DNA of 64,000 nucleotides from Polynucleobacter sp. MG-5-Ahmo-C2. Lineage in GTDB: Bacteria > Pseudomonadota > Gammaproteobacteria > Burkholderiales > Burkholderiaceae. Positions 1 through 8,652 of the stretch are shown here, piece by piece; the first letter of the stretch is position 1; every line of letters begins with the position of its first letter. The stretch lies in assembly GCF_018687735.1 (NCBI RefSeq), contig NZ_CP061304.1, positions 1,116,001 to 1,180,000 on the forward strand, written 5' to 3'. The translations under genes were made by a program, and so were the position numbers. The notes beneath the pieces are model-generated. The model worked only from the letters and a program-made list of their open reading frames with translations, was not told where the DNA came from and searched no databases.

Positions 1-444
1 GGCAGCTAAGAAGCGACGTTGATTGCTGCTGAACTCATCCATTTGCTTTTGCTCAAGTCTTGCCGCAAGCTTTTGCATTTGTAGTTGATTTCTTTCAATG
101 ATGACTTCGTATGATCTTTTTTTAGCCTGACATTTTTGCCAATAGGCTAAATGGTGCTTAACAATTTCTTCATATTGATGAATGGCACCCCCCTGACTCA
201 CAATTGCCTGGTCTAGGTTTTTCAAGAAGATGATGTAATTTTGCAAATCAGTAGCTGTGACGCCTTCCAGCGACAAAGCATTGCGCTGTGCAATATATTC
301 ATCGCGATAAGTTTGTAAGCGTGTTTCTTGCTCACGGGCCTGGGCTGCATCTCGATTTGCTTTGGCCAATCTTTCTGCAGCTTTATCGAGATTGCGCCTG
401 GCAAGCTCTAGGAGAGTGCTCATACCGTTTAAAGTGCTCGCCAT
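1..444 (-). CDS. fliJ: Flagellar export chaperone FliJ (runs off left edge)
   Basis: From the ATG at 444 the minus strand stays open for 148 codons to the window edge with no stop. The protein begins MASTLNGMSTLLELARRN and is almost wholly charged, heptad-like helix rich in Glu, Arg, Gln and Ala, as expected for FliJ, the coiled-coil stalk of the flagellar type III export ATPase. FliJ is usually about 147-150 residues, so only a few C-terminal residues should be missing. The start lies two bases past the fliI stop, and the order fliF-G-H-I-J supports the call. In the family FliJ sits in the FliI hexamer pore and couples ATPase to the FlhA gate. Partial gene; identity is quite sure from context plus coiled-coil character. 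Confidence 0.85.
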   Translation of the reverse strand, partial: MASTLNGMSTLLELARRNLDKAAERLAKANRDAAQAREQETRLQTYRDEYIAQRNALSLEGVTATDLQNYIIFLKNLDQAIVSQGGAIHQYEEIVKHHLAYWQKCQAKKRSYEVIIERNQLQMQKLAARLEQKQMDEFSSNQRRFLAA

Positions 445-446
445 GA

Positions 447-1904
447 TTAGCCTTGCTGCGTAATAATTTGATTAAGCTTCTCAATACTGTCTTGGGTATT
501 GCACTGTGTTGCAAAATCTTGCTGCAGGAAGCTTTCAATCATCGTACGCTTCTGAATCGCTTCATCCAAAACAGCATCTGCTCCAGGTACATAAGCACCG
601 ACATTGATCAGATCCTGATTGCGGCTGTATTTTGAGCTGAGCTGTTTAAGTTTACGAGCTGATTGTTGGTGCTGGGTATCCACGATACTGTGCATGACGC
701 GGCTAATCGATTGCTCAATGTCAATTGCAGGATAGTGGCCTGCTTCTGCTAGCACCCTATCAAGCACAATATGACCATCTAAAATTGCTCTGGCAGCATC
801 AGCAATTGGATCTTGCTGATCATCACCCTCAGTCAGGACAGTATAAAAAGCGGTAATTGAACCACCGCCAACATCACTATTACCAGCACGCTCGACTAAC
901 TTCGGTAGTTTTGCAAACACGGAAGGTGGATACCCTTTGGTTGCTGGGGGCTCACCGAGAGCTAGGGCGATTTCACGCTGCGCCATAGCGAAGCGGGTTA
1001 ATGAATCCATGATCAGCAAAACATGCTTACCCTGGCTACGGAAATGCTCTGCGATCGATGCTGAATAATTCGCGCCTTGGAGACGCATGAGAGGTGAAGC
1101 ATCCGCAGGTGCTGCAATTACTACGGAACGGGCTAAACCAACTTCCCCCAAAATATGTTCAATGAACTCTTTTACCTCACGTCCACGCTCACCAATCAAG
1201 CCGACGACGATGACATCAGCATCGGTATAGCGGGCCATCATGCCGAGTAACACGCTTTTACCAACACCTGAACCAGCAAAAAGACCCATTCGCTGACCAC
1301 GCCCTACTGTAAGTAGGCTATTAATCGCCTTTACACCCACATCTAATATCGTATCGATTGGAGCACGCTTTAAAGGGTTGATCGGCTCAGACTGCAAGGG
1401 TGCAAAAACATCTGCTTGAAGGGGGCCGAGGCCATCTAAAGGTACGCCAGCTGCATCGAGTACACGACCTAAAAGATGATCGCCGACTGGTAGGCGAGTA
1501 ACCCGACTTTCGCTCTGAACGGAATCATCATTGTGATCGAACGGCCTGTGAAATTGTGAAGTACGTATAGGCATTGACTTCAAAATCACTTTAGCAGAAG
1601 GAGCAATACCTTCGATATTGCTTTGGGGCATCAAAAATAAGCGCCCATGATCAAAGCCAACGACTTCTGCCTCAATCTGCTGACCATCACCCATTGGAAT
1701 GACACAAACACTCCCAATCGGTAAAAATATTCCACCTGCCTCGATTACTAAGCCCGTCACCTTCGTAACGCGTCCAGCAACTTCAACGTTATCTACAGTC
1801 GATACTGCGCTAGAGCAATTACGCAAGTAATTATTCAGCAGCCCATCTAAATTCAGGTGAGATTGATCGGAGCCATGTGAATCGAGCTGGTTGGCAACAG
1901 TCAT
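447..1904 (-). CDS. fliI: Flagellum-specific export ATPase FliI
   Basis: Cytoplasmic F1-like ATPase that energises export of rod, hook and filament subunits. Visible are a beta-barrel N-terminal domain, a P-loop ([11 protein letters not shown]), a Walker B strand ([11 protein letters not shown]) and the FliI/YscN-type stretch [15 protein letters not shown] chose the ATG at 1904, giving 485 residues, because it overlaps the fliH stop as ATGA and has GGAG eight bases upstream; an upstream in-frame start at 1922 would add six residues. Length and motifs are normal. It is translationally coupled to fliH and followed by fliJ after two bases, so ATPase, its regulator and its stalk are made together. 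Confidence 0.97.
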   Translation of the reverse strand: MTVANQLDSHGSDQSHLNLDGLLNNYLRNCSSAVSTVDNVEVAGRVTKVTGLVIEAGGIFLPIGSVCVIPMGDGQQIEAEVVGFDHGRLFLMPQSNIEGIAPSAKVILKSMPIRTSQFHRPFDHNDDSVQSESRVTRLPVGDHLLGRVLDAAGVPLDGLGPLQADVFAPLQSEPINPLKRAPIDTILDVGVKAINSLLTVGRGQRMGLFAGSGVGKSVLLGMMARYTDADVIVVGLIGERGREVKEFIEHILGEVGLARSVVIAAPADASPLMRLQGANYSASIAEHFRSQGKHVLLIMDSLTRFAMAQREIALALGEPPATKGYPPSVFAKLPKLVERAGNSDVGGGSITAFYTVLTEGDDQQDPIADAARAILDGHIVLDRVLAEAGHYPAIDIEQSISRVMHSIVDTQHQQSARKLKQLSSKYSRNQDLINVGAYVPGADAVLDEAIQKRTMIESFLQQDFATQCNTQDSIEKLNQIITQQG

Positions 1905-2566
1905 GATTTCTCCACCAGCCAATCATGGTTTTGACCTAAAGCATCACAAATTAAGCGCCAGCGATTCTCATGTGTGGCATCAACCGTATTTCCAGACGTT
2001 TCGATAATGCAAGCACCACGTTCAATGGAGAGGTCTTCTTCTATCTGCCAATTCTTTAATTCATCTTGCAAGTATTTCTGCACAATCTGCACATCTTCAG
2101 GATTTAATTTCAACTGAAGCGGTCCTTCGCTATCAATCAGACTATTGGTCGCCTGTCTCAAGATCGGAAGGATGGCTTCTTGATTGACCTTCAGATGCTC
2201 TTTCAGCATGGCTTTAGCAATATCTAGGGATAGTGCCAATACGTCTTCACACAAGACCTTACTTTTTTCTTTAGCAGTATTGGAAAATCCATTCATCAGA
2301 TTTTTCAAGTCAGCCTGTTCAACCGCTAATTTTTCATTCGCCAAGTTCATGCCAGCTTCATGACCACTTTTCATACCACGGTCATAGCCATCCAAATAGG
2401 CTTTATCCAAGATCTCCTTAATCTTCTCGGGAGAAAAACTAATCGATTGTGACGGACTAGGCTCAGGCTTCACAGCCGGTTTAGTCGGAATCAGATCTGT
2501 GAAGAAAGATTCGCCTATCGCCTTGGGCCAGGCGCGAGAGGTTTCCATATTAGAGATAATCCTCAC
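1901..2566 (-). CDS. fliH: Flagellar assembly protein FliH
   Basis: Negative regulator and membrane-tethering partner of the FliI ATPase, linking it to the C-ring. The protein (221 residues) has a short Pro-rich N-terminal part, a helical middle containing [13 protein letters not shown] (GxxxG-like repeats typical of FliH) and a C-terminal domain ending DWLVEKS. The start at 2566 is GTG with GGAGG just upstream and overlaps the 3' end of fliG; an ATG at 2548, just past the fliG stop, is the alternative and would shorten the protein by six residues. Its stop overlaps the fliI start. The call rests on gene order plus the glycine-repeat segment, since FliH is poorly conserved. Confidence 0.92.
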   Translation of the reverse strand: MRIISNMETSRAWPKAIGESFFTDLIPTKPAVKPEPSPSQSISFSPEKIKEILDKAYLDGYDRGMKSGHEAGMNLANEKLAVEQADLKNLMNGFSNTAKEKSKVLCEDVLALSLDIAKAMLKEHLKVNQEAILPILRQATNSLIDSEGPLQLKLNPEDVQIVQKYLQDELKNWQIEEDLSIERGACIIETSGNTVDATHENRWRLICDALGQNHDWLVEKS

Positions 2567-3557
2567 CGCCTCCGGCGCCCGGTAACATCACGGTGCCATC
2601 TTCAATTAAGCCTCTTACCACTACCAAAATTTCTTTTTGTTGCGCTTCAACTTCAGAGAGTTTGACGGGGCCTTTATTTTCTAAATCATCGCGCATCATA
2701 TCGGCCGCACGAGAAGACATGTTTTTAAAGATTTTTTCACGAAGCTCAGCGCTTGCGCCCTTAAGAGCCGTTACCAAGACATCAGATTGAACATCGCGCA
2801 AGATGGTCTGAATTCCACGATCATCAATGTTGATGATATCATCGAAGGTAAACATCTCATCGTTAATCTTTTCCGCAATTTCAATATCGTATTCTTTAAT
2901 ACGATCCATCAGCACTTGCTGTGGAGCCTGGCCAATATAGTTCATGATGTCTGCAGCCGCACGAATACCACCAATTTGTTTCTTACTGGAGGTCGACGCG
3001 CCACTTAACAATCGGGCAAGTACGACGTTCAATTCTTTGAGCGCTTGCGGCTTCACCTCTTCTAAGGTAGCAATACGCAACATCGTATCCTTACGCAAAT
3101 CCTCATTAAACAGAGTCAGAATTTGAGAGGCCTGTTCAGGCTCAAGGTGCACCAAAATCGTGGCAATAATTTGCGGATGCTCATAACGAATCAGATCGGC
3201 AACGGCCGCTGCATCCATCCACTTCAGATTATCAATACCTTCGGAGTCTTTATTCTCTAAAATACGTTCGAATAGACCGGAAGCAGTTTCTTGACCTAAG
3301 GCTTGAGTTAAGACATTGCGGGTAAATGAATCAGTATCGATATTCAGAGCTGCACCTTCACCGGCATAGCTAAAAAAATCTCTGAGGGTTTCCGCAACAC
3401 TGGACTGCTCTACCCTGCGCAAAGTAGTCATCACGCCACTGAGCTTTTGGACGTCCCGAGGACTGACGAACTTCATCACTTGTGATGCACCCTCTTCACC
3501 GAGGGCCAACATCAAAATCGCCGCTTTAAGAACACTACTCTCGCTTGGATTTGCCAT
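2550..3557 (-). CDS. fliG: Flagellar motor switch protein FliG
   Basis: C-ring protein that contacts FliF in the MS ring and interacts with the stator to generate torque. The 335-residue length is normal. An EHPQ motif (about residues 126-129) marks the middle domain, and the C-terminal domain carries the charged torque helix (region SAELREKIFKNMSSRAADMM). The ATG overlaps the fliF stop by one base (TAATG), so translation is coupled. Nothing is degenerate. Second gene of the leftward fliF-fliJ operon. Confidence 0.97.
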   Translation of the reverse strand: MANPSESSVLKAAILMLALGEEGASQVMKFVSPRDVQKLSGVMTTLRRVEQSSVAETLRDFFSYAGEGAALNIDTDSFTRNVLTQALGQETASGLFERILENKDSEGIDNLKWMDAAAVADLIRYEHPQIIATILVHLEPEQASQILTLFNEDLRKDTMLRIATLEEVKPQALKELNVVLARLLSGASTSSKKQIGGIRAAADIMNYIGQAPQQVLMDRIKEYDIEIAEKINDEMFTFDDIINIDDRGIQTILRDVQSDVLVTALKGASAELREKIFKNMSSRAADMMRDDLENKGPVKLSEVEAQQKEILVVVRGLIEDGTVMLPGAGGGEDYL

Positions 3558-5176
3558 TAGCTATTTCCCACCCAACCCGCAACAACATCAGCCACTGCCC
3601 TTGGATTTTCCTTAGCCAAGGCCTGTACAGCCTTGAGGTCCTTTTGATACGGAGTTAATTTTGGTATAGGTCTGCCATTTTCGTCAAGATTATGATCAAT
3701 TTCGGGAGCCTCATCCGGCGCCAGTAAATTGGCGAGCATCGGTTTAATAGCCTTACGGTACATCACAAAGAGTACCGCTAATCCCAAAATAATCTGACCA
3801 ATATTTTTTGCCATTTCGATATAAACAGGGTCCTTCCAGACCGGCAATTCAGATATGTCAGCTTCCTTGATGGGTGTAAATGGGGTATTGACTACGCTGA
3901 TGCTATCGCCTCTAGCTTCATTAAAGCCCATAGCCTGTTTGGCTAAATCAATGATCTGCTGTTTTTCAGCGTCATTTAAGGGGCGCGAAGTTGGCTTACC
4001 TTCTGCATCAACATCAGTCTTATTGTTTACGACCACTGCCACAGAAAGACGCTTCACACCACCCATCGATTTTTGTGTAAACAAGATGGTTTTATCAATC
4101 TCATAATTCGTAATCGAATTTCTTTGTGTGCTCATTGGATTTTGAGCTGCAGCATTATTGGCACCAGCGCCCGCACCAGCAGCAGCGCCACCAGGAGCCG
4201 CATTATTGGTCGTATTCAAAGGTGCAGTTGCATTTGCAGGCGGCTGATTAGTTAGGGCACCCGGCACACCACCATTGCTTGACCCTGAAGGGACAATCGA
4301 TTCATTGGTTTGCAAGCTACGAATAACGGCAACCTCAGGCTTTTGATTTGGCTTGTAAATTTCATTAGCTTCTTCAGTATTTGAAAAATCGATTTCTACG
4401 TTAGCTTCAGCCCGCACATTTTTCTCTCCCAAAATTGGAGAAATAATGGCCTGAACACGGGACACAATATTTTTTTGGAGATTTTCAACATACTTAAGTT
4501 GATTTGCATCCAAGGTTTTAGATCCGCCCTTGCTGACATCGGAAAGTAAATTACCGTTTTGATCAACAATATCAACGTTAGCTAGACTTAAATTCGGTAC
4601 GCTACTAGAAATCAAATGTGCTATTGCGCTAACTTGATGTTGGTCGAGAGTGCGACCTTGCATTAGCTTAACCAAAACAGATGCTGTTGGTTTTTGCGCA
4701 TCGCGCACAAACACGGATGATTTAGGTATTGCCAAATGGACTCGCGCGCCATCTACTCCGGAGATTGCTTGGATACTGCGCTCTAGCTCACCCTCCAAGG
4801 CACGCTGAAAGTTCACCTGCTCTACAAACTGAGAGACACCAAATTTTTGGTTCTCTAGTAGCTCAAAGCCAACATTACCACCTCTAGGCAAACCCATCGC
4901 CGCTAGCTTTAAGCGGGTCTGGTATACCAAATCCGCCGGCACCAAGATTGAAGCACCGCCATCAGCCAATTTATAAGGAATATTTTGCTGTTCCAAAACG
5001 GCCACAATGGCACCGCCATCCTTGTCGTTGAAATTGGAAAACACAACCTTGTATTTAGGGCTCTGACTCCAAATCCAAAAGACTGCCATCACGGCAATGA
5101 CCGCAGCAATACCTGCTGATAAAAGCACTTTTTTACTAGTGCCTTGCAAATTTAAGCGCGCTAACAAGCTTTCCAT
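3557..5176 (-). CDS. fliF: Flagellar MS-ring protein FliF
   Basis: Forms the inner-membrane MS ring on which the export gate and C-ring assemble. A first membrane helix lies near residues 15-35, followed by a large periplasmic region with YscJ-like ring-building motifs and a Gly/Ala/Asn-rich low-complexity insert around residues 300-345. A second membrane helix (IGQIILGLAVLFVMYRKAI) and a cytoplasmic FliG-binding tail ending WVGNS follow. I chose the ATG at 5176 (539 residues) because GGGA lies nine bases upstream; a TTG at 5194 would add six residues and has no visible ribosome site. First gene of the leftward operon, divergent from fliE. Confidence 0.96.
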   Translation of the reverse strand: MESLLARLNLQGTSKKVLLSAGIAAVIAVMAVFWIWSQSPKYKVVFSNFNDKDGGAIVAVLEQQNIPYKLADGGASILVPADLVYQTRLKLAAMGLPRGGNVGFELLENQKFGVSQFVEQVNFQRALEGELERSIQAISGVDGARVHLAIPKSSVFVRDAQKPTASVLVKLMQGRTLDQHQVSAIAHLISSSVPNLSLANVDIVDQNGNLLSDVSKGGSKTLDANQLKYVENLQKNIVSRVQAIISPILGEKNVRAEANVEIDFSNTEEANEIYKPNQKPEVAVIRSLQTNESIVPSGSSNGGVPGALTNQPPANATAPLNTTNNAAPGGAAAGAGAGANNAAAQNPMSTQRNSITNYEIDKTILFTQKSMGGVKRLSVAVVVNNKTDVDAEGKPTSRPLNDAEKQQIIDLAKQAMGFNEARGDSISVVNTPFTPIKEADISELPVWKDPVYIEMAKNIGQIILGLAVLFVMYRKAIKPMLANLLAPDEAPEIDHNLDENGRPIPKLTPYQKDLKAVQALAKENPRAVADVVAGWVGNS

Positions 5177-5321
5177 AACAATTTTCCCAGCCAATTAGTG
5201 AGATGAAAAGGCAGATTGAAGATCACCCTGGAAACTGATAAGATCGGTTTTTTGCATGATTTGTCCAATACGCCCTAATTAAATATGAAGATTAGCGCTT
5301 ATTATGAATAGGGCAATTTCA

Positions 5322-5363
5322 TTTCAATTGAAGGAATAAGGCCTTTTTTTCCTTCTTATTGCC
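5322..5363. promoter_or_regulatory. Inverted-repeat element in the fliF/fliE divergent promoter region
   Basis: An AT-rich inverted repeat with arms GAAGGAATAAGG and CCTTCTTATTGCC flanks a T-run of seven, about 65 bases before fliE and 145 bases before fliF. A strongly similar element (TTTCAATT, GAAG, AATAA, GCC, T-run, TTATT in the same order) lies at 10046-10092 upstream of the EAL-HDOD gene. Arms of the type AATAAGCC facing a short spacer resemble the architecture of FlhD4C2 boxes, so a flagellar master-regulator site is a reasonable inference. The resemblance between the two copies is seen directly; the regulator is inferred. Confidence 0.45.
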
Positions 5364-5428
5364 AAAACTGATGCCATTCTTTACTGCTACATTACTTCCA
5401 TTGAAAAGTTTCAGTGAGGAGTTCCATC

Positions 5429-5809
5429 ATGAGTGTCGGCGCTATTGATTCAGGGCGTATTCAAGCAATGTTGGCCCAATTAAAGGCTGCGTCTGCGGCC
5501 GCCCCTGCAAATCTGGCTGCCCCTATTCAGGGCCTAGATGGCATTAAGGGACTTAATAACGGGGATGGCCCAAAGCCTGCCCCATCCATTGATTTTGCAA
5601 CTGCACTGAGGTCATCTCTTGACCAGGTAAACCAAAACCAGGCCAAGGCAGTCGAGCTGGGTAAAAACTTTGCCCTGGGCGATGATAGCGTCAACCTATC
5701 TGATGTCATGGTAGCCACACAAAAGGCTAGCCTCTCATTCCAGGCCACTGTTCAAGTGCGTAATAAACTCGTTTCCGCTTATCACGACATTATGAATATG
5801 CAGGTTTAG
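5429..5809 (+). CDS. fliE: Flagellar hook-basal body protein FliE
   Basis: Rod-base protein joining the MS ring to the rod and the export gate. The C-terminal half (NLSDVMVATQKASLSFQATVQVRNKLVSAYHDIMNMQV) is the classical FliE signature ending at the conserved M-x-M-x-V. I chose the ATG at 5429 (126 residues) because GAGGAG lies seven bases upstream; an in-frame GTG at 5414 would add five residues. It is transcribed alone, divergently from fliF, and faces the hypothetical gene at 5829. Confidence 0.96.
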   Translation: MSVGAIDSGRIQAMLAQLKAASAAAPANLAAPIQGLDGIKGLNNGDGPKPAPSIDFATALRSSLDQVNQNQAKAVELGKNFALGDDSVNLSDVMVATQKASLSFQATVQVRNKLVSAYHDIMNMQV

Positions 5810-5828
5810 TGCCTGGTGCCATTCGGAT

Positions 5829-6143
5829 CTAAGCGGTAACCTTTTGTTCGGTAGCCTCGATCAATTCAGTGTGAGAATATTTTGAGCCGACAACGTCGCC
5901 CACTAGGTACACAATTACATCAACCGCAAATTTTCGTAATTGCGCTCTGCTTGTAAAGCTCTTACCACTAGAAAGAAGTACCAATACCTCCTTGGGATTA
6001 ATCGTTTTTAGCTTGGGATGCAGAGAATTGCAAGTCTCCATCATATGCATCAATGCCTCGCCAGCATTTGAGCTTTGCATAAAATGCGCGTTATAAGCAG
6101 CGCTCATCTGCAGAATCAGGGTACTCTCAATGGATACGGCCAT
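5829..6143 (-). CDS. Hypothetical protein in flagellar locus
   Basis: A 104-residue soluble, mainly helical protein that I do not recognise. It has no signal peptide or membrane segment. The middle holds NPKEVLVLLSSGKSFTSRAQLRKFAVDVIVYLVGDVVG, which looks like a compact folded core, followed by a short polar tail. It sits between fliE (convergent) and the FlhB-like gene, about 130 bases from the latter, behind a possible sigma-28 promoter at 6194-6221. Location suggests a flagellar accessory or chaperone role, but that is only position-based; it does not show the FliS, FlgN or FliT patterns. The start has only a weak ribosome site. Confidence 0.6.
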   Translation of the reverse strand: MAVSIESTLILQMSAAYNAHFMQSSNAGEALMHMMETCNSLHPKLKTINPKEVLVLLSSGKSFTSRAQLRKFAVDVIVYLVGDVVGSKYSHTELIEATEQKVTA

Positions 6144-6193
6144 ATTTTGGTCTCATCAGGTATAAAATTTTTTAACTAAATTAATTACTAACA

Positions 6194-6221
6194 TAATCAA
6201 CTTATAGTGAATATAACTTTA
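6194..6221 (-). promoter_or_regulatory. Possible sigma-28 (FliA) promoter
   Basis: On the minus strand TAAAGTTA (6221-6214) is followed after 12 bases by GTTGATTA (6201-6194). The FliA consensus is TAAAGTTT-N11-GCCGATAA; the upstream box matches 7 of 8 and the downstream box 5 of 8, with a spacer one base longer than usual. It would transcribe the hypothetical flagellar-locus gene starting at 6143. The region is AT-rich, so chance resemblance is possible. Confidence 0.3.
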
Positions 6222-6271
6222 TCTAAAAGCTGAAGATTTAGCAACATTACCCTGCCAAATAAGATAAACCT

Positions 6272-6538
6272 CTAATTTCGCTCTTCCAATTGATATAGCC
6301 ATGCCAGGATTTCAGCAACCGCTTGATATAAAGCCGGGGGAATATTCTCGTCAAGATCGACCTGCATTAATAAACCGACCAGGCCTTTTGACTCATGAAT
6401 ATAAATATCATTCTCCTTGGCCCTGGCAATAATTTGCTCGGCAACCAAGCCTTTACCGCTAGCCAACACCTTGGGAGCAAATTCTCCATGCTCATAGGTC
6501 AAGGCTACTGCCTGCTGCAAAATCTTGGCCTTATCCAT
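6272..6538 (-). CDS. FlhB C-terminal-domain-like protein (FhlB/FlhB2 type)
   Basis: An 88-residue protein that corresponds to the cytoplasmic C-terminal domain of the export-switch protein FlhB without its membrane part: A-V-A-L-T-Y near the start, KVLASGKGLVAEQI, AKENDIYIHES and a final AVAEILAWLYQLE. In FlhB this domain is cleaved at NPTH; that motif is absent here, as is typical of the stand-alone paralogues. Such proteins can replace the FlhB C-terminal fragment in hook-length switching. It overlaps the upstream gene fliK by eight bases, which fits a joint role with the hook-length ruler. Confidence 0.82.
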   Translation of the reverse strand: MDKAKILQQAVALTYEHGEFAPKVLASGKGLVAEQIIARAKENDIYIHESKGLVGLLMQVDLDENIPPALYQAVAEILAWLYQLEERN

Positions 6539-7436
6539 GGGAGATTACCTCCAAAGCTTTAAGCTCCTGACCATTGGCATTCAGGGTATTTTTGAGCTCG
6601 CTGATTTCTTGTTTAAATAAAGTTTCCGTCTGAGACTTATCTGCTTTTAATTGCACACTTAAGGTGTTAGCACGCAGGGTCAAATGGGCCTGCACCTTAC
6701 CTAATTTAGGCAGCTCCAGTTCAATCACACTAACAATGGTTTGATCTGCACCTTCGTGAGAAGACGATTGGGGGGATTGCTCTTGCTCACAGGTCACCTG
6801 CCAATCCATGTGCTGACCGGGCCAAATGGTTCCACTCCAACGAATAGTTTGATTTTCCAACGCATCTAACTGCTTATTCACCACTTGCGACGCATTGAAG
6901 TTGGGGCGATTTTGTGGCTCCTTCTTTAATGCATTTAAGGGCCATTTGCCTTTAGCAAAATTGGCTAAATGGGATTCATAAAAGAGCCCACTCATAATGA
7001 TGGCATTTTGCAGTTGGGCTGCAGTTATCTGTGCATTCTCAGGATGTTGCAGCAGCGGTGGCAATAAACTTTCCGCCTTCGAGAGCTGTCCTTGTAACAG
7101 CGCTTCATCTTGCAATTGCGCAATCAGCAAACTCGTACCACTCAAAATCACATTTTCTAATACCGCCTGATTGGCGCCGGCGCTTAATAATAAAAAGGTG
7201 GGGTTTGGGTTATTGCCTAGAAAGCGAAAATGAAGGACATCACCCAGCGTAAATTGACTATCTAGCTTCATACCAAACACTTGATCACCAATTTGCACTT
7301 CGGCTGTTCCAGCGGAGTCAAAGGCAATAATTTTTCCCAGGTACTCAACGCCAAGCTTCAGAGCGAGTTGGCTCGACTGCCCTATTCCCGCTGGAGCAAT
7401 CAGTGGATTGATGGCGCCAATCGGATTTATGGGCAT
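6531..7436 (-). CDS. fliK: Flagellar hook-length control protein FliK-like
   Basis: A 301-residue hydrophilic protein beginning MPINPIGAINPLIAPAG. The last 80 residues (VIELELPKLGKVQAHLTLRANTLSVQLKAD, then LFKQEISELKNTLNANGQEL) match the FliK C-terminal substrate-switch domain: L-x-L-P-x-L-G-x-V-x-x-x-L, beta strands, then a helix ending L-x-x-x-G-x-x-L. The N-terminal half is weakly conserved, as expected for the ruler part. It overlaps the FlhB-like gene downstream and lies 15 bases below fliT. FliK is quite likely; the N-terminal half alone would not identify it. Confidence 0.8.
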   Translation of the reverse strand: MPINPIGAINPLIAPAGIGQSSQLALKLGVEYLGKIIAFDSAGTAEVQIGDQVFGMKLDSQFTLGDVLHFRFLGNNPNPTFLLLSAGANQAVLENVILSGTSLLIAQLQDEALLQGQLSKAESLLPPLLQHPENAQITAAQLQNAIIMSGLFYESHLANFAKGKWPLNALKKEPQNRPNFNASQVVNKQLDALENQTIRWSGTIWPGQHMDWQVTCEQEQSPQSSSHEGADQTIVSVIELELPKLGKVQAHLTLRANTLSVQLKADKSQTETLFKQEISELKNTLNANGQELKALEVISHG

Positions 7437-7451
7437 AAATCTTCTATCTAG

Positions 7452-7751
7452 TTATTTCTTGAACGACTGGCCATTCATTATGTCAGTCAGGCGCAACATC
7501 CAGGGCTGCATTAAATCCATGATTTCTTTATCGTTTGATAGGATTGTTTTGAGGCAAGCAATTTTTCGCTCAAGTGCTTCAGGAGTAAGGGGGGCTTGCT
7601 CACCATGCACCGGAATTTGATGAATATAGCCCTGGCACAGAATTTCTAATTTACCGTAGCCATCCCAGTCTTTTTGACGCGCGGCTTCTAACATCTGCTG
7701 ACTGATTTCAGTCACAGCTTCATAGAGAGAGAGCATATCGCTATTGGGCAT
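7452..7751 (-). CDS. fliT: Flagellar chaperone FliT-like
   Basis: A 99-residue helical protein. Its start (LYEAVTEISQQMLEAARQKDWDGYGKLE) has the FliT pattern Y-x-x-V-x-x-x-S-x-x-M-L-x-A-A-x-x-x-D-W-D-x-L-x-x-L-E, followed by further amphipathic helices and I-L-x-x-D-x-E-I. FliT is the export chaperone of the filament-cap protein FliD, and in enterics also inhibits FlhDC. fliD and fliS are not in the window, so the partner must lie elsewhere. It heads the leftward fliT-fliK-flhB-like group. Confidence 0.8.
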   Translation of the reverse strand: MPNSDMLSLYEAVTEISQQMLEAARQKDWDGYGKLEILCQGYIHQIPVHGEQAPLTPEALERKIACLKTILSNDKEIMDLMQPWMLRLTDIMNGQSFKK

Positions 7752-7923
7752 TAAATTTTTGACTTGTAAAAGCGATTGCTGTGATGATGTGAAAACCTTG
7801 TTTATCGAACATAGATATTACAAAACTTTGAGCCTAAACGATTCCAATATAAAACCCGTAAAAGCGCTCTAACTAGATTGATTAAGTGAAGCAATAAGAA
7901 CTTTTATACTGCAAAGGTCCAAA

Positions 7924-8574
7924 TTAAGCCAATAAATTGTTTTTAATCGCGTAATGCACTAATTCTGCATTGGTTTTCATACCCATTTTTTTCAGAGTGC
8001 GAGTGCGATACATGCTGACAGTTTTGGGCGAAAGACTGAGCTTTTCAGCAATCGCATTGACGGTTAATCCAGTGGCCACCATCATCATAAATTGATGCTC
8101 GCGGTCGGATAGGCATTGATGTGGATCGGCAGCAGATTGGGCATCGCCAAATCGATCCGCCAAAATTTCAGCGACAACTGGGCTGATATATTTTGCTCCA
8201 GTAGCAACGCGACGAATTGCTAAGACTAACTCTTGGGTAGGCTCACTTTTGGTAATGTACCCCAGGGCACCCGCAGATAAAACCCGGGCAGCATATTGTG
8301 AAGGCGGGTGCATTGATAGCACTAGGATGGCTAATTTTTGATTACTTCGGCGAATGGACTTAATCACCTCAATACCATTGCGGTCCTGCAAATCAATATC
8401 GAGCACTAAACAATCAAGCTCAGGATTGTCGGCCAGTTTAATTGCCTCCTTACCTGATTTAGCCTCTGCAACCACCACGATACCGGGGTGTGTGTTGAGC
8501 ACCTGAACCAGACCCTCACGAATGATCGCGTGATCATCTGCAAGCGCAATACGTAGGTGCTTCATTAATGTCAT
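7924..8574 (-). CDS. NarL/FixJ-family response regulator
   Basis: A 216-residue transcription factor: receiver domain (acidic pair D13-D14, phospho-acceptor D59 in LVLDIDL, conserved T/S strand at LSMHPP, K109 in YITKSEP) followed by a LuxR-type helix-turn-helix from about residue 150 (LSDREHQFMMMVATGLTVNAIAEKLSLSPKTVSMYRTRTLKKM). All receiver residues needed for phosphorylation are present. No full histidine kinase is adjacent; the nearest related gene is the lone DHp-domain protein at 10685-10891. Its place between fliT and an EAL-HDOD gene suggests control of motility or surface behaviour. A second Met lies at residue 4. Confidence 0.92.
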   Translation of the reverse strand: MTLMKHLRIALADDHAIIREGLVQVLNTHPGIVVVAEAKSGKEAIKLADNPELDCLVLDIDLQDRNGIEVIKSIRRSNQKLAILVLSMHPPSQYAARVLSAGALGYITKSEPTQELVLAIRRVATGAKYISPVVAEILADRFGDAQSAADPHQCLSDREHQFMMMVATGLTVNAIAEKLSLSPKTVSMYRTRTLKKMGMKTNAELVHYAIKNNLLA

Positions 8575-8652
8575 AAAAGCCGTCTCAATTTAGTTCTATG
8601 ACATTCTAACGAAATCTTCAGAATTGCCGAAAAGGACAAATTTACCAGTAAA

